NCBI GenBank assembly: GCA_017427885.1
Contig: JAFRRW010000006.1
Span: 1-64,000 of the forward strand
DNA: 64,000 nucleotides
Origin: Bacteroidales bacterium
GTDB taxonomy: Bacteria; Bacteroidota; Bacteroidia; Bacteroidales; UBA932
Reading direction: 5' to 3'
Below the pieces are notes generated by a model, which ran no database searches, was not told the DNA's origin, and saw only the letters and a program-made list of their open reading frames with translations. This document shows positions 17,546 through 25,542 of the stretch, piece after piece. Each line of letters starts with the position of its first letter. Position 1 is the stretch's first letter. The translations under genes were made by a program, and so were the position numbers.

Positions 17546-18853
17546 ATGAAAACAGATGTACTGAAATCACTGTTAGGGTTCGACAGGGGCACGATGAAGG
17601 TGTCCACGGAAATAGTAGCGGGACTCACGACTTTCTTCGCCGTATCCTACATACTTGCCGTCAACCCTTCCATCCTTTCATCCACCGGGATGGACAAGAA
17701 CGCCCTTTTCACCGTTACCGCCCTTGCCTCGGCGATTTCCACCCTTCTCGTGGCCGTGATCGCCAGGATGCCCCTGGTGCTCTGTCCGGGGATGGGCCTC
17801 AACGCCTTCTTCGCCTTTACCGTGTGCGGGGCTATGGGCTATGACTGGAAGTTCGCCTTGACCGCGGTGCTGATAGAGGGCTTGATATTCGTCCTGCTGG
17901 CCGTGAGCGGCTTCTGGAAGGTGCTGGTGGATGCCATCCCGGTTTCCATCAGGAAGGCCATCACTGTGGGCATAGGCCTTTTCATCGCCTTCCTCGGCCT
18001 CAAGAGCGGGGGAGTGGTCATCGACAACCCCGACACCTTCATAACCCTCGGAGATATCACCCACGGGGCGGGCCTGCTTTCCATCATCGGACTGATACTC
18101 ACGGGAATCCTCATCATCCTTGACGTCCCGGGGGCCCTTCTGATAGGTATCATCGCCACCTCTCTCATAGGCATCCCGATGGGACTTACCAGGTTCGACG
18201 GGATCGCGAGCCTTCCTCCTTCGATAGATCCGGTCTTCCTGAAATTCGACACGGACCTTTCGCATATCTTCAGCGTTGACATGCTCATCGTGGTGGGAAC
18301 TTTCCTCTTCGTCGACCTTTTCGACACCATAGGGACCCTTCTGGGAGTGTGTCACAAGGCAAACATGCACGACGAGCACGGGAACGTGCCGGGCCTCAAC
18401 AGGGCCTTCCTCACCGGAGCCCTCGGCGCCACCCTCGGCGCGGCCCTCGGCACCAGCACCGTCGCCACCTGTGTGGAGAGTTCGGCCGGCGTGGCACAGG
18501 GAGGCCGTTCCGGAGTGACCGCGTTGACCACGGCGGTCTGCTTCGCCCTGGCCCTCTTCCTGGCCCCCGTCTTCCTCGCCATCCCTTCCTCGGCCATCTG
18601 CGCCGCCCTGGTGATCGTCGGACTTATGATGATGTCTTCCGTGGCCAACATCGATTTCACCGACTATTCCGAGGCCATACCTGCCTTCCTGTGCATTATC
18701 CTGATGCCTTTCACATACAGCATTTCCAACGGAATCCTCATCGGTCTGCTCTCCTATGTAGTGCTGAATCTCTTCAGCGGAAAGTACAGGAAGATCACCC
18801 CGGTAATGGCCGTCCTGGCCGTGCTCATAATATTGAAATATTTGTTCGTATAA
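17546..18853 (+). CDS. NCS2 family purine permease (AzgA/PbuG-like)
   Basis: 435 residues from the ATG at 17546. An inner-membrane protein with about 12-14 hydrophobic segments. Signatures of the guanine/hypoxanthine permease branch: STEIVAGLTTFFAVSYILAV and NPSIL at the start, LCPGMGLNAFFAFTV, VDLFDTIGTLLGVC, and the TSTVATCVESSAGVAQGGRSG block. It should import guanine or hypoxanthine (proton symport in known members). Upstream codons in the same frame overlap the promoter box and are not coding. The exact purine cannot be told from the sequence. Confidence 0.93.
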   Translation: MKTDVLKSLLGFDRGTMKVSTEIVAGLTTFFAVSYILAVNPSILSSTGMDKNALFTVTALASAISTLLVAVIARMPLVLCPGMGLNAFFAFTVCGAMGYDWKFALTAVLIEGLIFVLLAVSGFWKVLVDAIPVSIRKAITVGIGLFIAFLGLKSGGVVIDNPDTFITLGDITHGAGLLSIIGLILTGILIILDVPGALLIGIIATSLIGIPMGLTRFDGIASLPPSIDPVFLKFDTDLSHIFSVDMLIVVGTFLFVDLFDTIGTLLGVCHKANMHDEHGNVPGLNRAFLTGALGATLGAALGTSTVATCVESSAGVAQGGRSGVTALTTAVCFALALFLAPVFLAIPSSAICAALVIVGLMMMSSVANIDFTDYSEAIPAFLCIILMPFTYSISNGILIGLLSYVVLNLFSGKYRKITPVMAVLAVLIILKYLFV

Positions 18854-18874
18854 AATAAATATTCTTTAACTTTG
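18841..18874 (+). promoter_or_regulatory. Promoter of the porin gene (TTTG, 22 bases, TAACTTTG)
   Basis: TTTG at 18841-18844, inside the last codons of the permease gene, and TAACTTTG at 18867-18874. The ATG is 43 bases after the -7 box. Confidence 0.6.
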
Positions 18875-18916
18875 CACGTTTTTTCTGAATAGTGTAACAA
18901 ATTAACAAATAAGGAA

Positions 18917-20020
18917 ATGAAAAAATCATTATTGGCTTTGGCAGTTGCGGCCCTGTTCGCCGTCCCTGCATTTGCTGTTTCCCCTGAAGATTCGGAACAG
19001 ACGTCTTCGGACGCCGGCAAGGCTCCCGTCCTGACCACCAAGCTCAGCGGTTTCGTGATGGGAGAATACAACTATAACGGCCAGAAAAATGCGTCTCCGA
19101 CCAACACCTTCTCCCTCCGTATGGCGAGGATGCAGGTGGCAGGAAAGATACTCGGTGACTTCGACTACCGCCTCCAGGTCCAGGTGAGCGGAACCACTAC
19201 CGGGATCGGCGGACCGCACATCGTGGACGCCTACGTCGAGTGGGTGAAGTACAAGGAGTTCTGCGTCAGGGTCGGCGAGTTCAAGAGGGCTTTCACCTTC
19301 GAGAACCCGATGAACCCCATCGACCAGGGCTTCTACGGCTACAGCACCGCGGTTTCCAAGCTCGCCGGTATGAACGACCGCGTGGGAGAGCATCCCTCCA
19401 ACGGACGTGACCTTGGAATCCAGTTCCAGGGCGACCTCTTCCCCGACGCCGGCGGAAGGCCCTGGGTCCACTACCAGATCGGCCTGTACAACGGCCAGGG
19501 TATCAACATCAAGGACGTCAACAGCCAGAAGGACCTCATCGGAGGCCTCTGGGTGATGCCCGTGAAGGGAATGAGGATCGGTTTCTTCGGATGGGACGGA
19601 CGTTACCAGAGGGGTGACGTGAGGGTGCCCAGGAAGAGGTATGCGATCAGCGGCGAGTACAAGACCGCCAGCGACTGGCAGTTCCGCTCCGAGTATGTCC
19701 ACAGCTACGGTCCCGCCTTCAATGGCGCCTACGGCAGCGGCGTCACCACCTTCAACGAGGTTCTCGGCGACAAGGCCGACGCCTGGTACGCCCAGGTGAT
19801 CGCCCCCGTCATCAAGAACGTCTTCCACGTGAAGGCCCGCTACGACGTCTACAGGGACAACGCGGCCTGGGACAGGTGCTATACCGCCTATGACTTCGGC
19901 TGCGACTACCAGTTCACGAAGAACCTCGTGATCTCCGCTATCGGCAGCCTGGTCAACGACCGCCGCCTCGAGGAACACGACTACTTCATGGCCGACCTCC
20001 AGATCTCCTTCAGGTTCTAA
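18917..20020 (+). CDS. Phosphate-selective porin O/P-like outer membrane protein
   Basis: 367 residues. Signal peptide about 1-21 (ends AFA-V). The mature protein is made of alternating amphipathic strands rich in Tyr/Trp/Arg with acidic turns and ends SFRF, an aromatic C-terminus expected for BamA-mediated insertion. Segments such as LSGFVMGEYNYNGQ, RMARMQVAGKILGDFDYRLQ and RVGEFKRAFTFENPMNP are typical of the Bacteroidota OprO/OprP-like porins. The substrate is unknown; phosphate selectivity should not be assumed. A long inverted repeat follows directly. Confidence 0.85.
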   Translation: MKKSLLALAVAALFAVPAFAVSPEDSEQTSSDAGKAPVLTTKLSGFVMGEYNYNGQKNASPTNTFSLRMARMQVAGKILGDFDYRLQVQVSGTTTGIGGPHIVDAYVEWVKYKEFCVRVGEFKRAFTFENPMNPIDQGFYGYSTAVSKLAGMNDRVGEHPSNGRDLGIQFQGDLFPDAGGRPWVHYQIGLYNGQGINIKDVNSQKDLIGGLWVMPVKGMRIGFFGWDGRYQRGDVRVPRKRYAISGEYKTASDWQFRSEYVHSYGPAFNGAYGSGVTTFNEVLGDKADAWYAQVIAPVIKNVFHVKARYDVYRDNAAWDRCYTAYDFGCDYQFTKNLVISAIGSLVNDRRLEEHDYFMADLQISFRF

Positions 20021-20023
20021 CAT

Positions 20024-20141
20024 CAGTTCCGGCTCGCCTCGGTTTCAGATGATGCCGCTTCGCGGCCCCTCCCTAAAGGGCCCCTCCCTCTTATCTTGCC
20101 GAGGGTGGCAGAGTCACTGAAACCGAGGCGAGTCGGAACTG
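20024..20141. repeat. Palindromic element with 25-bp arms
   Basis: Left arm 20024-20048 (starts CAGTTCCGGCTCGCC) and right arm 20117-20141 are inverted repeats with a single mismatch over 25 bases. The 68-base centre contains smaller hairpins (GCCGC TTC GCGGC and CCCT AA AGGG). It lies 4 bases after the porin stop and encodes nothing. There is no T-run, so it is not a plain terminator. It could be a MITE-like or REP-type mobile palindrome. The remainder of the 366-base gap up to nrdD holds a promoter box and a leader hairpin and no gene. Confidence 0.7.
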
Positions 20142-20278
20142 GAAAAAGCCTTATACATTTGAGGCTGTGGAGGTTTGAAAAAAGAGCGGTTTTTCCCTAG
20201 AAGTTTTGAACATTAGTGTTTCGGAAGTTGTTGAAAACTTTTCTTTGAAAAAATCGCAAAACAGAACAAGGTATTTCA

Positions 20279-20286
20279 TATCTTTG
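20279..20286 (+). promoter_or_regulatory. -7 promoter box for nrdDG
   Basis: TATCTTTG, about 100 bases before the nrdD ATG. No TTG lies at the ideal distance upstream, so the assignment rests on the -7 box alone. Confidence 0.45.
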
Positions 20287-20294
20287 TAAAAGAA

Positions 20295-20332
20295 ATTTCG
20301 GGCACGTCTTTCAGGGCGCCCGAAATATTTTT
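20295..20332 (+). promoter_or_regulatory. Terminator-like hairpin in the nrdD leader
   Basis: Stem ATTTCGGGC (20295-20303) / GCCCGAAAT (20318-20326), 14-base loop, then ATTTTTT. It lies just after the presumed start of the nrdD transcript and 55 bases before its ATG. A second small hairpin, GCCGG ACG CCGGC, follows at about 20346-20358. It could be an attenuator, or the terminator of an upstream transcript. Confidence 0.5.
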
Positions 20333-20387
20333 TCAACCCATTCAAGCCGGACGCCGGCCTCTGTCAGATAAATAAAACCAAACCGAT

Positions 20388-22628
20388 ATGGACGTAACCG
20401 TAAGAAAGACCAATGGATCCTATGAGGAGTTTGACAAAGTCAAATTGATGAACGGTATCAGGGAAGCCTACAAGGGTACCGGGCAGACCTGCCCCGAGGA
20501 AGTCGTAGTTTCCATAGTCGAGAACCTTTATATTTATGACAAGATAACGAGCCGTGAGATCCGCCGCCAGGTGGAGGAGAGCCTGATGTCCATAAACAAG
20601 AAGGCGGCTGTCGAATATATCGAAAAATTCGACGCCGGTCTCGACCTTCGCAAGAAGAGGGATTTCATCAAGGATTACATCGCCGCGTCCAACGCCGCCA
20701 CCGGCAGCAAGTTCGATGCTAACGCAAACGTTACGCGCAAGAACATCGTAACCCTCGGCCAGGAACTCTACAAGGAGAACAACATCAAGCAGAACCGCTA
20801 CATCATGAAGGACAAGATCAAGTCCCTGTACGGCCGCCAGATGGCGAACCAGTACATCAAGGACCTTGAGGACCACGTCCTTTACAAGCACGACGAGAGC
20901 GGCACTCCCGGCTACCCCTACTGCGTGGCCATCACGATGTATCCCTTCCTTACGGGAGGCCTGAAGGAACTGGGCGGCGTCTCCATCGCCCCCACCGACC
21001 TCAAGAGTTTCTGCGGTGAGTTCATCAACCTGGTCTATTCGGTTTCCTCACAGTTCATGGGTGCAGTCGCCACCCCAGAGTTCCTGATGTACCTGGATTA
21101 TTTCATCCGCAAGGACTACGGTGACGACTACCTCACCAGGCTCGACGAGGTCGTCGAGAACAACCGCAAGCAGCGTACCCTCGTGAAGGTGATCGACAAC
21201 TGCTTCCAGCAGGTCGTCCACTCGATGAACATGCCCGCCGGCAACCGCGGCTACCAGACCGTGTTCTGGAACATCAGCTATTTCGACGAGCCTTATTTCA
21301 ACGGCGTGTTCGGAGACTTCCGTTTCCCCGACGGCACGGCTCCCGGGTGGGACACCCTCTCCTGGCTGCAGAAGCATTTCATGAACTGGTTCAACGAGGA
21401 GAGGAACCATTACATCCTTACCTTCCCCGTCGAGACCATGGCCCTCATGACCGACGGAGGCGACGACTTCGCCGACAAGGAATATGCGGATTTCACATCC
21501 GAGATGTGGAGCAAGGGACACAGCTTCTTCTGCTACCTGTCCGACAGCGCCGACAGCCTCGCAAGCTGCTGCCGCCTGCGCAACTCCCTCACCGAGCTTG
21601 ACAGGACCGACACCAGCCACAACCACACCACCCACCAGTATTCGATGGGTACCGCCTCCGTGTCCACCGGAAGCAAGTCCGTGATGACCATCAACCTCAA
21701 CAGGCTCATCCAGATCGCCGTCCGCAAATACTACATGGAGAAGAAGGGAGCGATGCTCGAGGCTGGAAAGCCCCTTGATCCCGGCAGTTACGACAAGGCT
21801 GAAATCTACGAGTGCATCAAGCGCGCCGTCGCCGAGGAGACCGCCAAGGTGCACAAGTACCAGACCGCCTTCAACGAGATCATCAAGGACTTCCTGAAGG
21901 CCGACATGCTCGACGTCTACAAGGCCGGCTTCATCGATATGCGCCGCCAGTACCTCACCATCGGTGTGAACGGTCTCACCGACGCCGCGGAGTTCCTGGG
22001 CCTCAGGATCAGCCCGAACCCCGAATACAACGAGTTCGTGAATATCATCCTCGAGACCATCAACCAGGAGAACCGTGCCGACAAGACGCCCGACACGATG
22101 TTCAACACCGAGTTCGTCCCCGGCGAGAACCTTTCCGGCAAGAACTACAAGTGGGACAGGAAGGACGGTTTCTTCGTGTCGCCCAGGCACAACATGTACT
22201 CGTCCTATTTCTACAACCCCGAGGACGACAGCCTGTCGATGATCGACAAGTTCAAGCTCCACGGCAACGACTACGTCAAGCATCTGGACGGCGGAAGCGC
22301 CCTCCATATGAACATTTCCGAACATCTCACCAAGGACCAGTACCGCCAGCTGCTGAAGGTGGCCGTCCACTACGGCACCAACTACTTCACCTTCAACTGC
22401 CGCAACACAGTCTGCAACGACTGCGGCTACATCAGCAAGGACACCCTCGAGGTCTGCCCCAAGTGCGGCAGCAAGAACCTCGACTACCTCACCAGGGTGA
22501 TCGGCTACCTCAAGAGGGTTTCCTCCTTCAGTGAGGACCGCCAGATCGAGGCCCGCAAGAGGTACTATACAGAAAGGGAGGCCAGGACCGCTCTCGAGGA
22601 GGTCGAGGTTAAGGAGCCCGTGAGATGA
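20388..22628 (+). CDS. nrdD: Anaerobic ribonucleoside-triphosphate reductase (class III, catalytic)
   Basis: 746 residues. It reduces ribonucleoside triphosphates to deoxy forms using a glycyl radical and works only without oxygen. An ATP-cone regulatory domain occupies about residues 1-90 (MDVTVRKTNGSYEEFDKVKL). The catalytic barrel includes VFWNISYFDEPYF and SCCRLRN. Near the C-terminus a zinc site (CNDCG ... CPKCG) precedes the glycyl radical loop RVIGYL (Gly706). The activase gene nrdG overlaps the stop codon. This gene pair, with no class I reductase in view, fits a strict anaerobe. Confidence 0.96.
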   Translation: MDVTVRKTNGSYEEFDKVKLMNGIREAYKGTGQTCPEEVVVSIVENLYIYDKITSREIRRQVEESLMSINKKAAVEYIEKFDAGLDLRKKRDFIKDYIAASNAATGSKFDANANVTRKNIVTLGQELYKENNIKQNRYIMKDKIKSLYGRQMANQYIKDLEDHVLYKHDESGTPGYPYCVAITMYPFLTGGLKELGGVSIAPTDLKSFCGEFINLVYSVSSQFMGAVATPEFLMYLDYFIRKDYGDDYLTRLDEVVENNRKQRTLVKVIDNCFQQVVHSMNMPAGNRGYQTVFWNISYFDEPYFNGVFGDFRFPDGTAPGWDTLSWLQKHFMNWFNEERNHYILTFPVETMALMTDGGDDFADKEYADFTSEMWSKGHSFFCYLSDSADSLASCCRLRNSLTELDRTDTSHNHTTHQYSMGTASVSTGSKSVMTINLNRLIQIAVRKYYMEKKGAMLEAGKPLDPGSYDKAEIYECIKRAVAEETAKVHKYQTAFNEIIKDFLKADMLDVYKAGFIDMRRQYLTIGVNGLTDAAEFLGLRISPNPEYNEFVNIILETINQENRADKTPDTMFNTEFVPGENLSGKNYKWDRKDGFFVSPRHNMYSSYFYNPEDDSLSMIDKFKLHGNDYVKHLDGGSALHMNISEHLTKDQYRQLLKVAVHYGTNYFTFNCRNTVCNDCGYISKDTLEVCPKCGSKNLDYLTRVIGYLKRVSSFSEDRQIEARKRYYTEREARTALEEVEVKEPVR

Positions 22629-23104
22629 TAAAATACGTTCCCTCCATGACTTCCGTGGTCCTGGAGGAAATTCCGGATATGGTAACCCTGGCAGTTGACA
22701 TCAGCAACTGCCAGGGTCATTGTATCGGCTGCCACTCTCCCTTTCTCCAGACTGACGTGGGGGATGAACTGACGCCCGGGATAATCGACAGCCTGATCGA
22801 CGACAACTATGGGGTCAACTGCTTTGCCTTCATGGGGGAGGGGAACGACCTCGCGGCCCTTCTCGCACTTGCGGCCCACGTGCGTTCCAGGGGCCTTGCC
22901 GCCGCCCTCTATTCCGGCCGCAGGGAGGTGGAGGAGGAGATATGGAAGAGTTTCGACTATGTGAAGGTGGGGCCTTACATCGAATCGTTGGGGCCGCTGA
23001 ATTCGAGGACCACCAACCAGAGGCTCTACCGCGTCCTGCCTGACGGCACCAGGGAAGACATCACGTACCGGTTCTGGCACAGGGGAATCGATCCCAATTC
23101 CTGA
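22625..23104 (+). CDS. nrdG: Anaerobic ribonucleotide reductase-activating protein
   Basis: 159 residues. A radical SAM activase that puts the glycyl radical on NrdD. The iron-sulfur motif CxxxCxxC is present as CQGHCIGC near residue 29, followed by HSPFLQ and the FMGEGND SAM-binding segment. Its ATG overlaps the nrdD TGA (ATGA), so the two are translationally coupled. Length is normal for the short NrdG type. Confidence 0.95.
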   Translation: MIKYVPSMTSVVLEEIPDMVTLAVDISNCQGHCIGCHSPFLQTDVGDELTPGIIDSLIDDNYGVNCFAFMGEGNDLAALLALAAHVRSRGLAAALYSGRREVEEEIWKSFDYVKVGPYIESLGPLNSRTTNQRLYRVLPDGTREDITYRFWHRGIDPNS

Positions 23105-23128
23105 GAGTCCGTTTTATTAAACAAATAA

Positions 23129-23160
23129 TTTGTTTTTCTCTCAGTTTGCACGTAAATTTG
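23129..23160 (+). promoter_or_regulatory. Promoter of lemA (TTTG, 20 bases, TAAATTTG)
   Basis: TTTG at 23129-23132 and TAAATTTG at 23153-23160. The ATG follows after 22 bases. A small palindrome ACAAAT A ATTTGT overlaps the -33 box. Confidence 0.65.
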
Positions 23161-23182
23161 TGAAAATAAACCATAACTGAAA

Positions 23183-23743
23183 ATGCATGCTTCTTTATTC
23201 TTAATCATCATTATCGTCCTCGCCGTCCTTCTTGTAATGTGGGGAATAGGCGTTCAGCGTCAGCTCGTAAGCGCAGAAGAAATCTGCAAGAACTCCCTCA
23301 GCCAGATCGGCGTTCAGCAAAACAGCCGCTGGGATGCCCTCACCGCCCTTCTCGAGATGGTGAAGTCCTATAATGAACATGAGTACAATACTCTCAAGGA
23401 TGTCGTAGCGATGCGGAAGCCCATTACGGGATCCAGCACCGTGGCCGAGGCCAACGCCCAGGAAGAGGCTCTCGGAAAACTTGCTTCCGGCCTGAGCGTA
23501 GTAGTGGAAAGGTATCCCGAACTGAAGGCTAACGAGAATTATGCTAAGATGATGGACTCCATCAACACCTACGAGAACAATGTCCGTATGTCGCGTATGA
23601 CCTACAACGACACCGTTACCAAGTTCAACCGCATGGTGCGCCAGTTCCCCGATTCCATCGTCGCCGGCCTTCTCCATTTCGGTACCCGCGAGTATCTTGC
23701 GGAGCCCGCCGGAAAGACGGAGATGCCTTCCATGAAGATATAG
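23183..23743 (+). CDS. LemA family protein
   Basis: 186 residues. One N-terminal membrane helix (about 5-22), then a helical extracytoplasmic domain with the LemA pattern (a run of Asn/Gln/Arg/Trp followed by Leu-rich helices): NSRWDALTALLEMVKSYNEHEYNTL, here split as NSRWDALTALLEMV and KSYNEHE, then LSVVVERYPELKANENYAKM and RMTYNDTVTKFNRMVRQFPD. The biochemical function of LemA proteins is not known. It is monocistronic, between its own promoter and a strong terminator. Confidence 0.9.
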   Translation: MHASLFLIIIIVLAVLLVMWGIGVQRQLVSAEEICKNSLSQIGVQQNSRWDALTALLEMVKSYNEHEYNTLKDVVAMRKPITGSSTVAEANAQEEALGKLASGLSVVVERYPELKANENYAKMMDSINTYENNVRMSRMTYNDTVTKFNRMVRQFPDSIVAGLLHFGTREYLAEPAGKTEMPSMKI

Positions 23744-23764
23744 GGGGAGGATCCGATAAAAAGA

Positions 23765-23797
23765 AAGGGAGGCCGGCAAATTCTGCCGGCCTCCCTT
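23765..23797. terminator. Strong bidirectional terminator between lemA and tRNA-Pro
   Basis: Perfect 14-bp G+C-rich stem AAGGGAGGCCGGCA (23765-23778) with its complement at 23784-23797, loop AATTC. It serves lemA on the plus strand and the tRNA-Pro gene on the minus strand. Confidence 0.85.
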
Positions 23798-23802
23798 GTT
23801 TG

Positions 23803-23876
23803 TCGGGATGATCTGACTCGAACAGACGACCCCCACGTCCCTAACGTGGTGCGCTAGCCAACTGCGCCACATCCCG
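23803..23876 (-). tRNA. tRNA-Pro with anticodon AGG (A at wobble position)
   Basis: The minus strand folds as a full cloverleaf of 74 bases: acceptor stem CGGGATG / CATCCCG with C1-G72 and discriminator A, both typical of bacterial tRNA-Pro; anticodon stem CCACG / CGTGG; loop TTAGGGA, giving AGG; T arm with TTCGAGT. CCA is not encoded. A34 in a proline tRNA is unusual in bacteria. The neighbouring tRNA-Pro (CGG) is identical except at the wobble base and one base between the acceptor and D stems. Confidence 0.88.
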
Positions 23877-23914
23877 AATCCCCTTCAGGGAGCATGGCTC
23901 CGGAAATGGGACTG

Positions 23915-23948
23915 CAAAGATAAATATTAATTTGTAAAAAAAGAACAA
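23915..23948 (-). promoter_or_regulatory. Promoter of tRNA-Pro(AGG)
   Basis: Minus strand: TTG at 23946-23948, 23-base spacer, TATCTTTG at 23915-23922, followed by CAGTCC. The same TTTGCAGTCC context occurs at the tRNA-Glu promoter. Confidence 0.55.
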
Positions 23949-23955
23949 ATGTCCC

Positions 23956-23990
23956 CAAAAAAGAAAACCAGGCGTTTTCAGCCTGATTTT
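23956..23990 (-). terminator. Terminator after tRNA-Pro(CGG)
   Basis: On the minus strand: stem AATCAGGC / GCCTGGTT with one G-U pair, 7-base loop, then TTTTCTTTTTT. It separates the two tRNA-Pro genes, so the AGG copy depends on its own promoter. Confidence 0.75.
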
Positions 23991-23993
23991 CTG

Positions 23994-24067
23994 TCGGGAT
24001 GATCTGACTCGAACAGACGACCCCCACGTCCCGAACGTGGTGCGCTAGCCAACTGCGCTACATCCCG
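23994..24067 (-). tRNA. tRNA-Pro with anticodon CGG
   Basis: 74-base cloverleaf on the minus strand with the same arms as its neighbour: acceptor CGGGATG / CATCCCG, anticodon loop TTCGGGA, giving CGG (reads CCG). It lies 6 bases after the rpsT stop and is probably read from the tRNA-Glu promoter. Confidence 0.92.
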
Positions 24068-24073
24068 GGAGCT

Positions 24074-24328
24074 TTATGAAAGCTTGTTGATGTAATGTGC
24101 AATGCCGCTCTTGAGATTGGCAGCCTTGTTCTTGTGGATGATTCCCTTCTTCGCAAGCCTGTCGATCATTGAGAAAACCTTGGGAGCGGAAGTCTCTGCT
24201 TCCTTCTTGTCTGTCGTGTTGCGGATTGCGCGTATCGCATTCCTCGTTGTTTTTGCATAATACCTGTTATGCAATCTGTGCCTTTCGTTCTGGCGAATGC
24301 ACTTTTCGGCTGATGATGTGTTTGCCAT
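24074..24328 (-). CDS. rpsT: 30S ribosomal protein S20
   Basis: 84 residues, the typical S20 size. A very basic, helical protein that binds 16S rRNA in the small subunit. Family pattern: MANTSSAEKCIRQNERHRLH, then NRYYAKTTRNAIRAIRN, and the C-terminal KKGIIHKNKAANLKSGIAHY. It lies between tRNA-Glu (upstream, 22 bases) and tRNA-Pro (downstream, 6 bases), so it is transcribed within a tRNA operon. Confidence 0.95.
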   Translation of the reverse strand: MANTSSAEKCIRQNERHRLHNRYYAKTTRNAIRAIRNTTDKKEAETSAPKVFSMIDRLAKKGIIHKNKAANLKSGIAHYINKLS

Positions 24329-24350
24329 TGTTCTGATTTTTTAATATTTG

Positions 24351-24422
24351 TAGTGGGTAGGAGAATCGAACTCCTATTGCGGGAATGAAAATCCCGAGTA
24401 CTGACCGTTATACGAACCCACC
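24351..24422 (-). tRNA. tRNA-Glu, anticodon TTC
   Basis: 72-base cloverleaf on the minus strand: acceptor GGTGGGT / ACCCACT, anticodon stem CGGGA / TCCCG with loop TTTTCAT (anticodon TTC), T arm AGGAG / CTCCT. It leads the rpsT/tRNA-Pro unit. Confidence 0.93.
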
Positions 24423-24460
24423 GATCCAGGTCCGAAATGGCGTCGAGCCAAATCGGACTG

Positions 24461-24490
24461 CAAAGGTATGTAATTATTTTAACTCCGCAA
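24461..24490 (-). promoter_or_regulatory. Promoter of tRNA-Glu/rpsT/tRNA-Pro(CGG) unit
   Basis: Minus strand: TTG at 24488-24490, 19-base spacer, TACCTTTG at 24461-24468. A very good match to the Bacteroidota consensus. A 38-base leader precedes the tRNA. Confidence 0.7.
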
Positions 24491-24498
24491 AATAATTT

Positions 24499-25488
24499 TT
24501 AGTCCCATTCGAACGAATAGAGAATGGACTCGACCTGTCTCATGTAGAGCCTCTTGTCAAAGCGGGGGGAATAGACGAAAGCGTCCAGCACGATGACCTC
24601 ACTGCCGTCCTTGCTGAAGAAGGAATGGGACACGAAGGGACCTCCCATATAGTCGCCGTAAACTTCCCACAGGCCCCTGGTCTCGGCGAAGTCGATGCCT
24701 CCGTATTTGAGGAACCTGACCTGGGGGACGATGTAGTCGCTGGTGGTCATATAGGTGTTGTCGAACATCCCCGGGACGTTGGCTTTCAGGATCTCGTTCC
24801 TCTTGGCCACGATGTTCTCCAGGGTGAAATTGTCAGCCGGGAGGGCAGGATACTTGTACACGAGGATGTCCTGGTAGGTGTACTGCTTGTCATCGGCGAA
24901 CCAGAGGAAGCTGTCCGTCTTCATCTTTAGGCGATAGCCGGTGGGGAAGTGGAGTTTCCCTCCCACCATCTCGCTCACTATGGGAGCCAGGGTCTTGTTC
25001 TCATAAAGGAGGGTGTTGGCTATCACGCGGTTGCGCTCGGCCTGCTCAAGGGCGGCTATGACGGTTTCCCCCTGGCTGCGGACCAGTTCGGTGGCGCTCT
25101 CTGCTGTGGCGGCGTTCACCTGGATCAGGCACTGTGGCCTGGCCCATACGTCGTTCCTGTACACTATGCCTTCTTCCGCGCCCTGGGGGTCTATGTTGAA
25201 ATAGACGATGTTCCTGTGGATCTTGAACAGGTCGCCGAAGGCGGAGGGGGCCACGTTGACGAGGGAGTACATAGGCTCTTTGTTGGGAAGACCGGGGCAG
25301 TCCATTGTCAGGAGTTCGCGGGCGGCGTTGCCCAGGTTCCCCTCCCAGTTGTCCTTGTCCATTATAACAAGCACCTCGCCGGCCTTGCCGCTCACGTTGG
25401 GGAGCAGTACCTTGCGGTCGGAGGAGCCGCAGGAAAGGGCCGAAACCGCTGCGGCCAGCAAAATCAGATATGAAGCGATCCTTTTCAT
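24499..25488 (-). CDS. DUF4837 family lipoprotein
   Basis: 329 residues. A lipoprotein signal with lipobox SALSC (Cys20) is followed by the DUF4837 pattern found in Bacteroidota: NVSGKAGEVLVIMDKDNWEG, LFKIHRNIVYFNID, GYRLKMKTDSFLWF and FVSHSFFSKDGSEVIVLDAF. Function is unknown; it should be anchored in the periplasm or at the cell surface. It is the last gene of the LytM-dxr-rseP-DUF4837 block, 54 bases after rseP. The order next to rseP suggests a role in envelope maintenance, which is inference. Confidence 0.9.
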   Translation of the reverse strand: MKRIASYLILLAAAVSALSCGSSDRKVLLPNVSGKAGEVLVIMDKDNWEGNLGNAARELLTMDCPGLPNKEPMYSLVNVAPSAFGDLFKIHRNIVYFNIDPQGAEEGIVYRNDVWARPQCLIQVNAATAESATELVRSQGETVIAALEQAERNRVIANTLLYENKTLAPIVSEMVGGKLHFPTGYRLKMKTDSFLWFADDKQYTYQDILVYKYPALPADNFTLENIVAKRNEILKANVPGMFDNTYMTTSDYIVPQVRFLKYGGIDFAETRGLWEVYGDYMGGPFVSHSFFSKDGSEVIVLDAFVYSPRFDKRLYMRQVESILYSFEWD

Positions 25489-25542
25489 TTCTCGTCAGTT
25501 TAATGCGATGCGTCCGCTAATATAATCAACGCGGGGAATAAT

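Noticed and set aside
20142-20278. Small RNA gene in the A+T-rich stretch before nrdD
   Set aside because: No promoter of good quality and no stable conserved-looking fold apart from the leader hairpin; not supported.
23803-24067. Two near-identical 74-base stretches as possible attachment sites of an integrated element
   Set aside because: Both are complete tRNA-Pro genes with their own flanking signals; only about 120 bases separate them and no integrase is present.
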